Positions 10,828-19,419 of a stretch of 44,409 nt of DNA are shown one piece after another. A program made the position numbers and the translations under genes. Where the stretch lies: positions 1-44,409 of the forward strand of contig CAMCHO010000016.1 of the NCBI GenBank assembly GCA_945874455.1. The letters are read 5' to 3'. Source of the DNA: Opitutus sp. GAS368 (GTDB taxonomy: Bacteria; Verrucomicrobiota; Verrucomicrobiia; Opitutales; Opitutaceae). Every line of letters starts with the position of its first letter. Position 1 is the first letter of the stretch. The notes beneath the pieces are model-generated. The model did not search any database and was not told where the DNA came from. It was given only the letters and a program-made list of their open reading frames with translations.

Positions 10828-11640
10828 TCACTGCTCCATCCGCATCGCGAGCCGGATAATCTCTTTATCGAAGGTGTTCGCGCCCAGCCCCGCGTCGACC
10901 ACGAGCGTCGTGCCGTTGATTCCGCTGCTCCGCTCGCTTAGGAGAAACACCACGGAGTTGGCGACCTCTTGGGTTTCGAGGTTTTTTTTTCGAAAGGTGA
11001 GCTTCTCCGCATAGAGATAGCTTTCCAGATAGCCGGGAATGCCCGCCGACGCGCTGGTCTTCAGCGGCCCCGCGCCCACGGAGTTGAATCGCACTGCGGA
11101 ATCAGCACTGAACGATTTCGCCAGAAACCGCACGCTCGACTCCAAGGCGGCCTTGACCGGCCCCATGTAGCCGTAGTTGTCGGGCGTCACGAGCAGCGAC
11201 GAAATGCCGATCGTCACGACCGAAGCGGTCGGCGCGAGGTGCGGCTTGAAGGCCCGCGCCACCTCGACGAGGGAGAACGCGGACACCGCCGTAGCCTGCA
11301 AAAAATCGGCGCGCTTCGTCTCGTGAAACGGTTTGAAGCCCTCCGAATAATTCGCAAAAGCGATGGAGTGCACGATCCCGTGCAACGGCCCGTGACCGGC
11401 CGAGGCAATGTCCGCCGCGAGGCGCTCCGCCGCTCCGGGTTGCTCCACATCGCAAAGGAAAACCGGCTTTCCGGCCAGCAGGGTTTCCAACGACTTCTTC
11501 CGTGCCTCGGAACGTACACTATAAATCACGTGCGCGCCCTGCTCTTCGAGGGTCTTCGCGACCCACCAAGCGACGCTCTTGCGGTTCGCGACGCCGAACA
11601 CGAGAAACGTTTTCCCGGAAACGTGCAGAAAATCGCTCAT
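10828..11640 (-). CDS. FabI-like enoyl-ACP reductase (SDR fold), non-canonical active site
   Basis: 270-aa short-chain dehydrogenase of the FabI type. The nucleotide-binding segment [10 protein letters not shown], the HSIAFA stretch (91-96) and the catalytic Tyr156/Lys163 ([14 protein letters not shown]) align with E. coli FabI at the same residue numbers. The first FabI tyrosine (Tyr146 of E. coli) is replaced: [10 protein letters not shown] has Ile at 146. The start ATG at 11640 overlaps the FabZ-like stop as ATGA. Upstream in-frame extension into the fabZ-like gene is rejected. Expected role is NADH- or NADPH-dependent reduction of an enoyl-ACP in this cluster, or a modified reaction given the missing Tyr. 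It is probably not the housekeeping FabI, because it is embedded in an accessory cluster. Confidence 0.85.
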   Translation of the reverse strand: MSDFLHVSGKTFLVFGVANRKSVAWWVAKTLEEQGAHVIYSVRSEARKKSLETLLAGKPVFLCDVEQPGAAERLAADIASAGHGPLHGIVHSIAFANYSEGFKPFHETKRADFLQATAVSAFSLVEVARAFKPHLAPTASVVTIGISSLLVTPDNYGYMGPVKAALESSVRFLAKSFSADSAVRFNSVGAGPLKTSASAGIPGYLESYLYAEKLTFRKKNLETQEVANSVVFLLSERSSGINGTTLVVDAGLGANTFDKEIIRLAMRMEQ

Positions 11641-12080
11641 GCGGAAGGAGCCCCGTCGGGTGTTTTCCACGCCACGGTGAAGTCCACGCTCAGCACACGC
11701 TTGTCGCCGCACTTTACTTGACCGCTCATCATGGTGAACCCGCCCAGCGCCTCTTTGCGCTTCACCTCGATGGTGATCGTGTCGCCGGGATAGACCGGAT
11801 TGCGAAAACGCACGTCGCTGATTTTCGCGAGCAAGGGCACGCCATCCTGCGTCCCCTGCCCCGCCATCAAGCGAGCCATAAAAAGCGCACCCGTTTGAAA
11901 CACCGCTTCGCACAATAACACTCCGGGCGTGATCGGTGCGCCGGGGTAGTGCCCACGGTAAAAATCTTCGTCGGCGCGAAACGTTCGGCGCGCGACCAAT
12001 CCGTCGGCAGACTCGCTGACAATTTCGTCCACGAACAAAAAAGGTGGCCGGTGGGGAATGAGGTCGGTGACTTGAGACAT
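11637..12080 (-). CDS. FabZ-like 3-hydroxyacyl-ACP dehydratase
   Basis: 147-aa hot-dog-fold dehydratase. The N-terminal [14 protein letters not shown] and the catalytic segment [21 protein letters not shown] give His44 and Glu58, spaced 14 residues apart as in FabZ. The last third diverges and ends in a short polar tail. It starts 2 bp after the stop of the flavoprotein gene and ends in an ATGA overlap with the FabI-like gene, so the three are probably co-translated. It is expected to dehydrate 3-hydroxyacyl chains on the cluster's own ACP. A housekeeping fabZ is likely elsewhere in the genome; this is inference. Confidence 0.88.
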   Translation of the reverse strand: MSQVTDLIPHRPPFLFVDEIVSESADGLVARRTFRADEDFYRGHYPGAPITPGVLLCEAVFQTGALFMARLMAGQGTQDGVPLLAKISDVRFRNPVYPGDTITIEVKRKEALGGFTMMSGQVKCGDKRVLSVDFTVAWKTPDGAPSA

Positions 12081-12082
12081 GG

Positions 12083-13537
12083 TCAGGTGGTGGCGACGGC
12101 GGCCGATTGCTTCATCTGGAAAATAGCCTTGTCGATCTTGTTGGCCGTGATGACGCCATAATTAATGGTGCCGAGCCAGCCTGACATAATAATTCCAACC
12201 GACCCGGCGTGGTAGAGGCCCGGAAGTTTTTCCGACAGTTCCATCGAAACTTTCAGGCCCTCGAACTTTGTGCCGAATGAGGTGCCGGAGAAATGCTGAG
12301 TGTAGCGCTCGATCGTCCGCGGCGTGGCGGCCTCCAGCCAATCGATCTTCGCCCGCACTCCGGGGATGTATTTCTCCAGCGCCACCAATGACTCCTCGAT
12401 CAACCGTTGCTTTTCCCGCTCGTAATCTTCGTCAGAGAGCTTCTTCCAGTCGGCATACTGGCCATTGAGAGAAACTACGACGGTGTAGCGGTCCGAACCC
12501 GGGCGCGTATCCGGGTAGTAGACAGAAAAAGTTCGGCTCGTGGTATGCAGGTCGGTCAGTTCCGTGCTACTGAACTTCGGATTCTCGGAGGTGAAAACCA
12601 GATCACCAATATGCGGAATGGTTTCGCCCTTGCGGATGCCGAAATAGACTTGGCACGAGCTGGAATTGATCCGGACGGCCTTGGCCTCGGCCACGTAGTC
12701 GGCAGGAAAATTTGCCTCCCCGCCCAGACGGAAAATCGTGTTCTTGATATTGGCGTTGGACAGCACGGCTTTCGCCCGAATCACGCGCCCGCTGGTGGCA
12801 ACGATGCCGCAGGCCACCTTTTGCCCAGCGCGCTCTTCCACCAAAATGCGCTCAACGAGCACCTTCTTGCGCACCTCCACGCCATTCTTTTTCAGCTCGG
12901 CCACCATCTTCTCAATCAAGAGGTCCGATCCACCGCGGAACGTATAGACGCCCGAACCCATAAAATTGGAGAAGACGATGCCGTAGGTGATGGCCGGATC
13001 GTCCAGCGTCGAGCCGTTGGCGTAGGCGATGGGTTCCATCAGGAGGCGTTTCACATCGTCACGCCCCGGGAAAAACCGCTCGAGCATCTCCCCGGTCGTC
13101 TCAGGGTTGTTGTCGTAGAAATTCATCGCCCGCAGGTAGTCGTAGAATTTCTCGACGTGCGCGCGGTCCAGGCCAAATTTCTCGACGAGGACCCGCGTGT
13201 AGTCATCCCGCGTGAAGGTGGTCCACACGTCCATCTGCGGATTGACGAACCGGATGTCCTTCAACGGTACGATCGAGTCCGATATCTCCTTCGTCCAATA
13301 CTTCCGACATGACTTGATCATCCCCACGGGAAATCCGTGCAGGGAAATATCGAAGATATGCCCGCCCTTGCGCGTGAACCACGTGGCGAGTCCGCCGAAC
13401 TGGTAGTGATGCTCGAGCAGCAACACGCGGTGGCCGGCCTTCGCGAGCACGTTAGCTCCCGTGAGGCCGCCTAAGCCGCTGCCGATGACAATCACATCAT
13501 ACTCGTCCGCGACACCTTTGAGCCAGTCGTAAGCCAT
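12083..13537 (-). CDS. Phytoene-desaturase-like FAD-dependent oxidoreductase 2
   Basis: 484-aa CrtI/CrtN-type flavoprotein. The FAD dinucleotide fold is at residues 14-41 ([17 protein letters not shown], ending [11 protein letters not shown]). The C-terminal FAD motif is in [19 protein letters not shown]. The start is ATG 13537 just before MAYDWLKG; an upstream GTG or TTG extension to 13576 is less likely. The leader is pyrimidine-rich and lacks Shine-Dalgarno. The gene sits 40 bp after the isomerase gene and 2 bp before the fabZ-like gene. No phytoene synthase is near, and the partners are fatty-acid enzymes, so the likely substrate is an acyl chain (perhaps ACP-bound) rather than a carotenoid. 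Possible reactions are desaturation, isomerisation or saturation; the sequence alone does not decide. Confidence 0.85.
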   Translation of the reverse strand: MAYDWLKGVADEYDVIVIGSGLGGLTGANVLAKAGHRVLLLEHHYQFGGLATWFTRKGGHIFDISLHGFPVGMIKSCRKYWTKEISDSIVPLKDIRFVNPQMDVWTTFTRDDYTRVLVEKFGLDRAHVEKFYDYLRAMNFYDNNPETTGEMLERFFPGRDDVKRLLMEPIAYANGSTLDDPAITYGIVFSNFMGSGVYTFRGGSDLLIEKMVAELKKNGVEVRKKVLVERILVEERAGQKVACGIVATSGRVIRAKAVLSNANIKNTIFRLGGEANFPADYVAEAKAVRINSSSCQVYFGIRKGETIPHIGDLVFTSENPKFSSTELTDLHTTSRTFSVYYPDTRPGSDRYTVVVSLNGQYADWKKLSDEDYEREKQRLIEESLVALEKYIPGVRAKIDWLEAATPRTIERYTQHFSGTSFGTKFEGLKVSMELSEKLPGLYHAGSVGIIMSGWLGTINYGVITANKIDKAIFQMKQSAAVATT

Positions 13538-13577
13538 GGAGAGTCCAAAGTGAGTACGCTCCCGGCCCGAGCGCAAC

Positions 13578-14432
13578 TCAGAGTTTGAGCGCCCGCAGAT
13601 ATTTGAAGGAATCGGGGATGGATTTGAGCGGCATCACCGTCTCGTCCTCCAAGAAATAATGCTTCACGCCGATTTTATGCGCGGCATTCAGTACCTCGGC
13701 CCACTGGATCTGCCCTTCGCCCACCGCCACTTTGGCCGTGGCCGGGCTGCCACCGGTGTGCCCGCCGCGGGTGAAATCCTTGAGCATATCTTTGATGTGC
13801 AGCATCGACCAACGGTCGGGGTACTTGGCCAACAGCTTGGCCGGATCGAGCCCGGTGATGTAAACCCAATAAACATCCATCTGATAGGTCACGAGATCAG
13901 CCTTCGTTTCCCGCACCAAAATATCGAACATCGTCTCGCCGTTACCTGCGGCCGTCGGACGAAACTCGAGCCCGTGAGGATGATAGCCAAAGCGCAGACC
14001 TTCTTTTTTGCAGGCCGCGCCCCACTCGTTGAACTTCGCGGCCATAGCATGGGCCATCGCCTCGGAGAATGGCTTGTCCTTGCTCACCGGTGGATACGGC
14101 ACGACCACGAACTTCAGCCCCAACTCCTTCGCGTCGCGGATGACAGCGGCGATGTCCTTGTCGAACAGAGCGTAGCCGAAATGACCGCTGACCGGAACAA
14201 AACCGCGCGATTTCAACTCCGCCGCGAACAGCGCCGGCGTGAGGCTACCGGTGCCTGCAACCTCGACCTCCTTGATGCCGTAAGACTTGGCGATATCGAG
14301 CGCCCCGGTGGTGCTCTCCTTGGTTTGTGCGCGAAGGCTGTAAAGTTGGAGACCTAGATGGTCACGGAAATCGGCTGCGTGCAGCGCAGCGGCGATGAGG
14401 GGCAACAGAGCGAAGCGCAGGAGTTTTTTCAT
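13578..14432 (-). CDS. Sugar phosphate isomerase/epimerase-like protein with signal peptide
   Basis: 284-aa xylose-isomerase-like TIM barrel (AP endonuclease 2 superfamily). The N-terminus [20 protein letters not shown] is a typical signal peptide, cleaved near residue 20, so the protein is exported. Conserved elements include [24 protein letters not shown] and MLHIKDM, which carry likely metal ligands (His, Asp, Glu). The start at ATG 14432 is set by the signal peptide; the longer open frame to 14798 is rejected. It lies between two flavoprotein genes, 29 bp from one and 40 bp from the other, an odd place for an exported sugar enzyme. The family is common in Verrucomicrobia and Planctomycetes; the substrate is unknown. 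Confidence 0.85.
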   Translation of the reverse strand: MKKLLRFALLPLIAAALHAADFRDHLGLQLYSLRAQTKESTTGALDIAKSYGIKEVEVAGTGSLTPALFAAELKSRGFVPVSGHFGYALFDKDIAAVIRDAKELGLKFVVVPYPPVSKDKPFSEAMAHAMAAKFNEWGAACKKEGLRFGYHPHGLEFRPTAAGNGETMFDILVRETKADLVTYQMDVYWVYITGLDPAKLLAKYPDRWSMLHIKDMLKDFTRGGHTGGSPATAKVAVGEGQIQWAEVLNAAHKIGVKHYFLEDETVMPLKSIPDSFKYLRALKL

Positions 14433-14461
14433 AAGGAAAGAAAACCGATGTCGGCCGCCGC

Positions 14462-15892
14462 TCAGCCTTTTTGCAAGATGTGATAATTGGCCATCGAAAT
14501 ACCGCTCAGCATGGCCCCGACAATTCCGAGAAACCCTTGGTCGGTCCCACAGAGATAGAGATTGTCGAGCGACGTGCGACCCTGACGGTGTTTCACGGTC
14601 GCCCCGTAAATCGCGCCTCCGAGGTGCCCCGTGAATTTCGTGATCGTGCGAGGCGTGAACATATCGGTCGTGAGCGTTGCCGCCGCCAGCGCATCGTCGC
14701 TCACGAGCGGAGGCAAAAAGCGCCGGGCGCTGCGCTGCACCTCGGCGAACCAACGGAGCTTGTCCGCTTGGTAGTCGGCTTCGGGCTGGCTGGCCCAACC
14801 ATCATAGTTGGCGAGGCAGGTAACCCGGAAAATGCCCTCGGGCAGGACGCGGTCGGCGCCGTAATCAAAGTTATTGGGAATGCAGATGACGCCGCTGCGA
14901 GGATCGACCTGCTCGGTCGGCCGCACGTAATCGAACCGCGAGGAATCATTAAAAAAAACGATCGTATCGCTCCCCCAGCCCAGTCCCGCCGGTTGCCGAT
15001 CGAGAATGCTGATCGTCTCTACGAACGAGAGCGTGGGCGCAGCCGTCGTCGGCTCGCCAGCGCTCGCCGCTACCAGGCGATCGGTCTCCGGCGCGCCAAT
15101 CGAAGAGATGACATGGTCGGCGGTAATCTCTTCACCGCTGTCGAGGATAACCGCGCTCGCGCGGCCCGCGTGGGCGCTGATCTTTTTCACCCCGCATTTC
15201 ATCCGCCGCTCGCCCCCAGCCGCACGATATTTGGCCAAAAGCACGCGGAGCACGACGCGGACCCCTTCCAAAGGTCGCGCAAATCCTTCGAGGAAGAGCG
15301 CCTTGAACATGATCACGAACTGGCCGAACTCCATATCCCGTTCGGTCGCGCTCCCATAATACATCAGCGGGCAAAACAACATGTCTTCCAAGAGCGGATC
15401 GGAAATGTGCCGACGCACCGCTTCACGAGCCGACATCGGCGCGGCGTCGAGCGACACATCATTGAAGGTCCGCACGGCGGTCACGAGTCTCCGGAATCCG
15501 TCGGCTTGCGCAGGAAACGCCGCCACCACTTCGCTCTCAAAGACCGCAAAATCGTTGGTGAAGCGCAGGGAACATTCGCCGCGCGGGCCGAACGCGATCC
15601 GCGACTGCTTCTGTTCGCACAGGGCGAACTCATCGCGTTCAATGCGGAGCTGGCGCAGCAGTTTTCCCAGCGGCGTGCCTTTGACCCTAGGTCGCACAAA
15701 ATTGGTCATCGCGTGGAGGCCCACGTCGAATTTTCGACCCGCGATACTGTAAAAACTATTCAGCCCGCCGACGGCGTTGTGCCGCTCGAAGATGCAGACC
15801 TTCTTCCCGAAGTGCGCGAGGCGAATGCCAGCGGCGAGGCCTGACATGCCCGCTCCAATGATGGCCACGTCGTAGTGGGAGCGGGTGTTCAT
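14462..15892 (-). CDS. Phytoene-desaturase-like FAD-dependent oxidoreductase 1
   Basis: 476-aa CrtI-like flavoprotein. The FAD dinucleotide fold is at residues 8-43 (VAIIGAGMSGLAAGIRL, ending CIFERHNAVGG). The C-terminal FAD motif is LDNLYLCGTDQGFLGIVGA. It is only distantly similar to the second flavoprotein of the cluster, so the two probably perform different steps rather than being a recent duplicate. The start ATG at 15892 lies 10 bases after the T-tract of a terminator-like hairpin; no room remains for a separate promoter downstream of the hairpin. The expected substrate is a cluster-specific acyl chain or polyene; this is inference from neighbours. Confidence 0.85.
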   Translation of the reverse strand: MNTRSHYDVAIIGAGMSGLAAGIRLAHFGKKVCIFERHNAVGGLNSFYSIAGRKFDVGLHAMTNFVRPRVKGTPLGKLLRQLRIERDEFALCEQKQSRIAFGPRGECSLRFTNDFAVFESEVVAAFPAQADGFRRLVTAVRTFNDVSLDAAPMSAREAVRRHISDPLLEDMLFCPLMYYGSATERDMEFGQFVIMFKALFLEGFARPLEGVRVVLRVLLAKYRAAGGERRMKCGVKKISAHAGRASAVILDSGEEITADHVISSIGAPETDRLVAASAGEPTTAAPTLSFVETISILDRQPAGLGWGSDTIVFFNDSSRFDYVRPTEQVDPRSGVICIPNNFDYGADRVLPEGIFRVTCLANYDGWASQPEADYQADKLRWFAEVQRSARRFLPPLVSDDALAAATLTTDMFTPRTITKFTGHLGGAIYGATVKHRQGRTSLDNLYLCGTDQGFLGIVGAMLSGISMANYHILQKG

Positions 15893-15902
15893 GGGCGGCT
15901 AC

Positions 15903-15928
15903 AAAAAAGGCCGGGAATCGTCCCGGCC
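15903..15928 (-). terminator. Intrinsic-terminator-like hairpin between ACP and flavoprotein 1
   Basis: An 8-bp perfect GC-rich stem (GGCCGGGA / TCCCGGCC at 15909-15928, loop of 4) is followed on the minus strand by six T (15908-15903). It lies 25 bp after the ACP stop and immediately before the flavoprotein start. It could end a ketosynthase-ACP message, or act as a partial terminator letting less transcription into the flavoprotein genes. Confidence 0.8.
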
Positions 15929-15953
15929 GAAATATTCGCTCGGCTACTGGCCC

Positions 15954-16217
15954 TCAGCTCTTGCCTGTCAGGGCGTCGAACTTCGGCGTAAGATAATCCG
16001 CGCAGCTGTCGAGGCTCGCGAGCTGTTGATAATCCTTCTCAGGGACCTCAATGCCGTGACGTTTACGGAGCTCCATCACGATATCCAAAAAGTCCATACT
16101 ATCGAGCTGCATCTGGTCGCGCAGCCGCACCTCGGGCTTCACGTTGCTCAAGTCCTCGTCGGGGGCGATGTCGGCAATAATATCGAGCACCACCTGCTTG
16201 CATTCGTCTTTGGTCAT
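15954..16217 (-). CDS. Acyl carrier protein (cluster-specific)
   Basis: 87-aa acidic helical protein with the phosphopantetheine attachment Ser40 in LDSMDFLDIV. This matches the ACP motif D-S-(L/M)-D, here with Met after Ser and Phe after the second Asp. Length is normal for a type II ACP. It follows the ketosynthase gene by 14 bp, and a terminator-like hairpin follows it. It probably carries the growing chain for the ketosynthase, FabZ-like and FabI-like enzymes of the cluster. The pairing with its own KAS suggests an accessory pathway, separate from the housekeeping AcpP, which is not in the window. A few extra residues follow the last helix. Confidence 0.92.
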   Translation of the reverse strand: MTKDECKQVVLDIIADIAPDEDLSNVKPEVRLRDQMQLDSMDFLDIVMELRKRHGIEVPEKDYQQLASLDSCADYLTPKFDALTGKS

Positions 16218-16231
16218 AGTCGGAGCGGGGA

Positions 16232-17470
16232 TTAGGGGACAAACCGTTTAACAATCAACGCGGAATTTATCCCCAACATTCCGAAAGAATTATTAAGGAT
16301 GGTGTCTACTTTCGCAACCGCCCGGGGCTGATTAAGCACCAAGCCCGGCAGCGCACAGAGCGGATCGAGGTCGTCGACGTTGATCGTCGGATGGACAATC
16401 AGGTCGTCGAAGGACTGCAAGTTACCCGCCAGTTCGAGCGCGCCGGCCGCGCCCATGCAGTGGCCAATGTAACCCTTGGTATTGTTGATGAAGGTGTCGG
16501 GGCAGCCTTCGCCGAAGACCGCACGGATCGCTTCGCACTCCTGAATGTCTCCGAGCGGCGTGGCGGTGGCGTGAGTGTTAACAATGTGGATATCGCGCGG
16601 GACGAGGTCGGCTCGGCTGATCGCCGCGCGCACGCATTCAGCCTGGCGCGTGGGATTGGGCAGCACGTAGTCGCTCGCATCACTGTTCACGTGGTAGCCG
16701 GCGATTTCCCCGTAGATTTTCGCACCACGCGCTTGGGCATCGTCCAAACGCTCCAGCGTGTAGAGAGCGCCACCCTCAGAGATCACAATACCGTTGCGGG
16801 CCTTGTCGAAGGGCCGCGATGCCTTGAGCGGGTCGGCGTGCGTCGCGAGGGCGTTCTGGGATTTGAAGCCAGCGAAAATCCCAAACGTGTGGATGCTCTC
16901 GCTCACGCCACCGCAAATCGCGAGGTCCACCTCGCCCAAACGCAACATCTGCGTGGCGTGGATCAGCCCCATGTTTCCTGCCGCACACGCAGCCCCGATC
17001 GTGTAGGCGGGGCCCGTCACGCCGAGATTGAGCGACGCCTCACCGGCGGGGTTGTTCGCGACAGTCCGGGGGTTGTGATAATGCGACCAAAACTTCGTGT
17101 CGTAGTTAAACTTCGAGATGTTGTAGATTTCGTTCTCGGTCTCGACGTTGCCGTGCTCCGTGCAGCCAATGTAAATACCCACACGGTCCTTCGCCACCGC
17201 CTCCCAAATGAGCCCACTGTCCGCCAGCGCCTCGCGCGCGCAGTAAATCGAAATACTCCCGGCCCGCGTGCCGACCCGCACCTCTTTTTTCGTCTGGTAC
17301 TTCTGGGGGTTGTAATCGCACACGCCCGCCAGCTGCGTGCCCATGTAGCGAATCTCGCGGCGTTGAATTCCGGCCACCCCCGCGAGCAGATTAGCCCGGA
17401 ATTCGGCGAGCGAATTACCGTTGGGAGCGGTCAGACCGACGCCTGTGATGACGATGCGCGAGAGCTTCAT
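16232..17470 (-). CDS. Beta-ketoacyl-ACP synthase, FabF-like, variant motifs
   Basis: 412-aa thiolase-fold condensing enzyme of the KAS I/II type, which extends ACP-bound chains with malonyl-ACP. The active-site Cys162 lies in IGAACAAGNMG; His300 is in NTHATATPLGD and Lys332/His337 in TKGYIGHCMGAAGALE. The first His motif is altered from the common N-T/A-H-G-T-S/T to THATAT, which marks a divergent subfamily. The ATG start at 17470 gives MKLSRIVITGVG; an upstream TTG at 17497 is less likely. It is first gene of the minus-strand cluster and divergent from galE with 62 bp between, so the promoter must lie there or inside galE. It may be a dedicated synthase for an unusual lipid. Confidence 0.88.
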   Translation of the reverse strand: MKLSRIVITGVGLTAPNGNSLAEFRANLLAGVAGIQRREIRYMGTQLAGVCDYNPQKYQTKKEVRVGTRAGSISIYCAREALADSGLIWEAVAKDRVGIYIGCTEHGNVETENEIYNISKFNYDTKFWSHYHNPRTVANNPAGEASLNLGVTGPAYTIGAACAAGNMGLIHATQMLRLGEVDLAICGGVSESIHTFGIFAGFKSQNALATHADPLKASRPFDKARNGIVISEGGALYTLERLDDAQARGAKIYGEIAGYHVNSDASDYVLPNPTRQAECVRAAISRADLVPRDIHIVNTHATATPLGDIQECEAIRAVFGEGCPDTFINNTKGYIGHCMGAAGALELAGNLQSFDDLIVHPTINVDDLDPLCALPGLVLNQPRAVAKVDTILNNSFGMLGINSALIVKRFVP

Positions 17471-17532
17471 TAAGGTGGAAGGGAAATCGCTAGCCAACCT
17501 CCGCCCGAAAGCAATACAACCCTCCTTTCTCT
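17471..17532. promoter_or_regulatory. Divergent intergenic region, lipid cluster / galE
   Basis: 62 bp separate the ketosynthase start (minus) from galE (plus) and must contain or lie next to both promoters. I see no convincing -35/-10 pair. The galE leader (CCCTCCTTTCTCT before ATG) is pyrimidine-rich, with no Shine-Dalgarno. Confidence 0.4.
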
Positions 17533-18525
17533 ATGAACGTTCTCGTCGTCGGAGGCGCCGGTTACATCGGCAGTCATTGTGTTCGCCAACTCGCAGCGGC
17601 CGGTCACCGCCCCGTGGTGCTCGACAATTTCGTCTACGGCCACCGCGCAGCCCTCGCGCCCAATGTGACCGTGTACGACGCAAACTTAGGTGACGAACTC
17701 GCCGTCAAACAGATCCTCGTCTCCGAGCACATCGAAGCGGTCATGCACTTCGCGGCCTTCTGCTACGTCGGCGAATCCGTCACCGACCCCATCAAATACT
17801 ACCTCAACAACAGCGCGGCCACCCTGCACCTGCTCAACGCGATGCTCGCTGTGGGCGTGAAGAAATTCATCTTCTCCTCGACGTGCGCGACCTTTGGCGT
17901 GCCGGCGACGCTGCCCATCCACGAGAACCTTCCGCAAGTTCCCATTAACCCCTATGGCCAAACCAAGCTCGACATCGAAATTGCCCTCAAAGCCCTCGCC
18001 CCGGCGACCGGCCTCAGTTTCGCGGTCTTCCGCTATTTTAATGCCGCCGGCGCATCCGAGGACGGCTCGATCGGCGAGGATCATCACCCGGAGACGCACC
18101 TCATCCCCGTGGCCATCGACGTCGCGACGGGCAAGCGCCCGCATCTGGAACTCTACGGCACCGACTACCCAACCCCTGATGGCACGTGCCTTCGCGACTA
18201 CGTGCATGTTGATGACTTGAGCCGCGCCCACATCGCAGCTTTCGACACATTGTCAGCCCCCGGCACGCAGCTCTTCTACAATCTCGGCACCGGTAAACCA
18301 ACCTCCAACCGTGAAGTCATCCGCGCCGTCGAGAACATCGTCGGCCGGCCCGTCAAGGTCATCGCACAGCCTCGTCGCCCCGGCGATCCCCCTGCCCTCT
18401 ATGCCGACTCCACGAAAGCCCGGCGTGAGCTCAATTGGAACGTAAAGTTCGGTGACATCGAATCGATTGTCGCCACGGCCTGGAAATGGCACTCAGCCCA
18501 TCCCCGAGGCTACGCCGATCGATGA
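17533..18525 (+). CDS. galE: UDP-glucose 4-epimerase
   Basis: 330-aa extended SDR that interconverts UDP-glucose and UDP-galactose for the Leloir pathway and surface polysaccharides. The NAD motif GGAGYIGSH (7-15) is followed by the catalytic Tyr141 and Lys145 (NPYGQTK) and the SSTCATFG stretch (115-122), where Thr replaces the more usual Ser. RYFNAAGA and LRDYVHVDDL are typical of GalE. Length is normal. The stop overlaps the next gene as ATGA (18522-18525), so galE and the BtpA-family gene are probably co-translated. UDP-GlcNAc specificity cannot be excluded. Confidence 0.93.
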   Translation: MNVLVVGGAGYIGSHCVRQLAAAGHRPVVLDNFVYGHRAALAPNVTVYDANLGDELAVKQILVSEHIEAVMHFAAFCYVGESVTDPIKYYLNNSAATLHLLNAMLAVGVKKFIFSSTCATFGVPATLPIHENLPQVPINPYGQTKLDIEIALKALAPATGLSFAVFRYFNAAGASEDGSIGEDHHPETHLIPVAIDVATGKRPHLELYGTDYPTPDGTCLRDYVHVDDLSRAHIAAFDTLSAPGTQLFYNLGTGKPTSNREVIRAVENIVGRPVKVIAQPRRPGDPPALYADSTKARRELNWNVKFGDIESIVATAWKWHSAHPRGYADR

Positions 18526-19331
18526 AGCTCTTCGCTACCGCCAAGCCAGTCGTCGCCATGATCCATCTGGGCGCTCTGCCCGGCACGCCCGCGTGCCGCC
18601 GCTCGTTACGCGAGATCGAGACGCAGGCGTTACGAGAGGCCAAACTCTACCGCGAGGCTGGCGTGCACGGCCTCATGTTGGAAAACATGCACGACACGCC
18701 CTACCTCCGCGGACACGTCGGACCCGAAATCGTCGCGGCCATCGCCATCGTCGCCCGTGCCGTCAAGGACGCAGCTGGCTTGCCCTGTGGCCTACAAATC
18801 CTCGCCGCCGCCAATACCGAGGCCATCGCCGTCGCCCATGCCGCCGGCCTAGATTTTATACGGGCCGAGGGGTTCGCCTTCGCGCACGTCGCCGACGAAG
18901 GGATCATCCAGTCGTCGGCCGCCGAGCTGCTCCGCTACCGTCGCGCCATCGGCGCCGACCACGTGCAAGTGTGGGCGGACGTAAAAAAGAAGCACAGCTC
19001 GCACGCGATCACCGCCGACGTAGCCATCGGGGAGACCGCGCACGCCGTCGAGTTCATGCGCGGTGATGCCGTGATCGTGACTGGCGCTGTCACGGGAGAC
19101 GCCCCGCTGCCCGCCGACGTCCACGCAGTGAAACAGGCTACCCGGCTCCCGGTCTATCTCGGCTCCGGTGTGACTGCGGAAAATATCGGCACGTTCCTCG
19201 GCGAAGCCGACGGATTTATCGTGGGATCAGAATTCAAAACCGGCGGCCATTGGTCGGGAAAGGTCGATGCGAAACGCGTGGGGCGTTTCATGTCCGCAGT
19301 CTTCGCCAACCAAACGCCGGCTCGGAAGTAG
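18522..19331 (+). CDS. BtpA family protein
   Basis: 269-aa protein of the BtpA/SgcQ family, a TIM-barrel-type fold. Characteristic segments are VVAMIHLGALPGTP near the N-terminus, GLMLENMHDTPY, EGFAFAHVADEG, VWADVKKKHSSH and VYLGSGVTAENI. BtpA was named for photosystem I stability in cyanobacteria, but the family is widespread in non-phototrophs and its reaction is not settled, so no function is assigned. The start at ATG 18522 is chosen over an upstream GTG or TTG because it begins the conserved region and forms an ATGA overlap with galE. Confidence 0.88.
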   Translation: MKLFATAKPVVAMIHLGALPGTPACRRSLREIETQALREAKLYREAGVHGLMLENMHDTPYLRGHVGPEIVAAIAIVARAVKDAAGLPCGLQILAAANTEAIAVAHAAGLDFIRAEGFAFAHVADEGIIQSSAAELLRYRRAIGADHVQVWADVKKKHSSHAITADVAIGETAHAVEFMRGDAVIVTGAVTGDAPLPADVHAVKQATRLPVYLGSGVTAENIGTFLGEADGFIVGSEFKTGGHWSGKVDAKRVGRFMSAVFANQTPARK

Positions 19332-19408
19332 GGCGAACGTCAGTCTGCCTCAGTCCGTTTGCCTTCGTGCGAGCACTTCAGGCCGAAACAGCGGGCTGAC
19401 GTCCGCCC
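19331..19408. repeat. Inverted repeat between convergent btpA-like gene and lepB
   Basis: The first arm (19331-19343, GGGCGAACGTCAG) pairs with CTGACGTCCGCCC (19396-19408) over 13 bp with one mismatch, enclosing about 52 bases. It starts at the last base of the BtpA-family stop codon and may be a transcription-end structure shared by the convergent genes. There is no T run, so a terminator role is uncertain. Confidence 0.35.
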
Positions 19409-19419
19409 TCAGCCCCACC

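Noticed and set aside
12407-13312. 301-codon plus-strand frame over flavoprotein 2
   Set aside because: Antisense to a gene with clear FAD motifs; no recognisable protein features.
10828-16217. Carotenoid biosynthesis cluster
   Set aside because: Two CrtI-like proteins are present, but there is no phytoene synthase, cyclase or prenyltransferase; the partners are ACP and fatty-acid enzymes.
8905-17470. Aryl polyene cluster
   Set aside because: No ketoreductase, acyltransferase/glycosyltransferase set or second ACP is seen, and OleA/OleB and CrtI-like enzymes are not part of that scheme.
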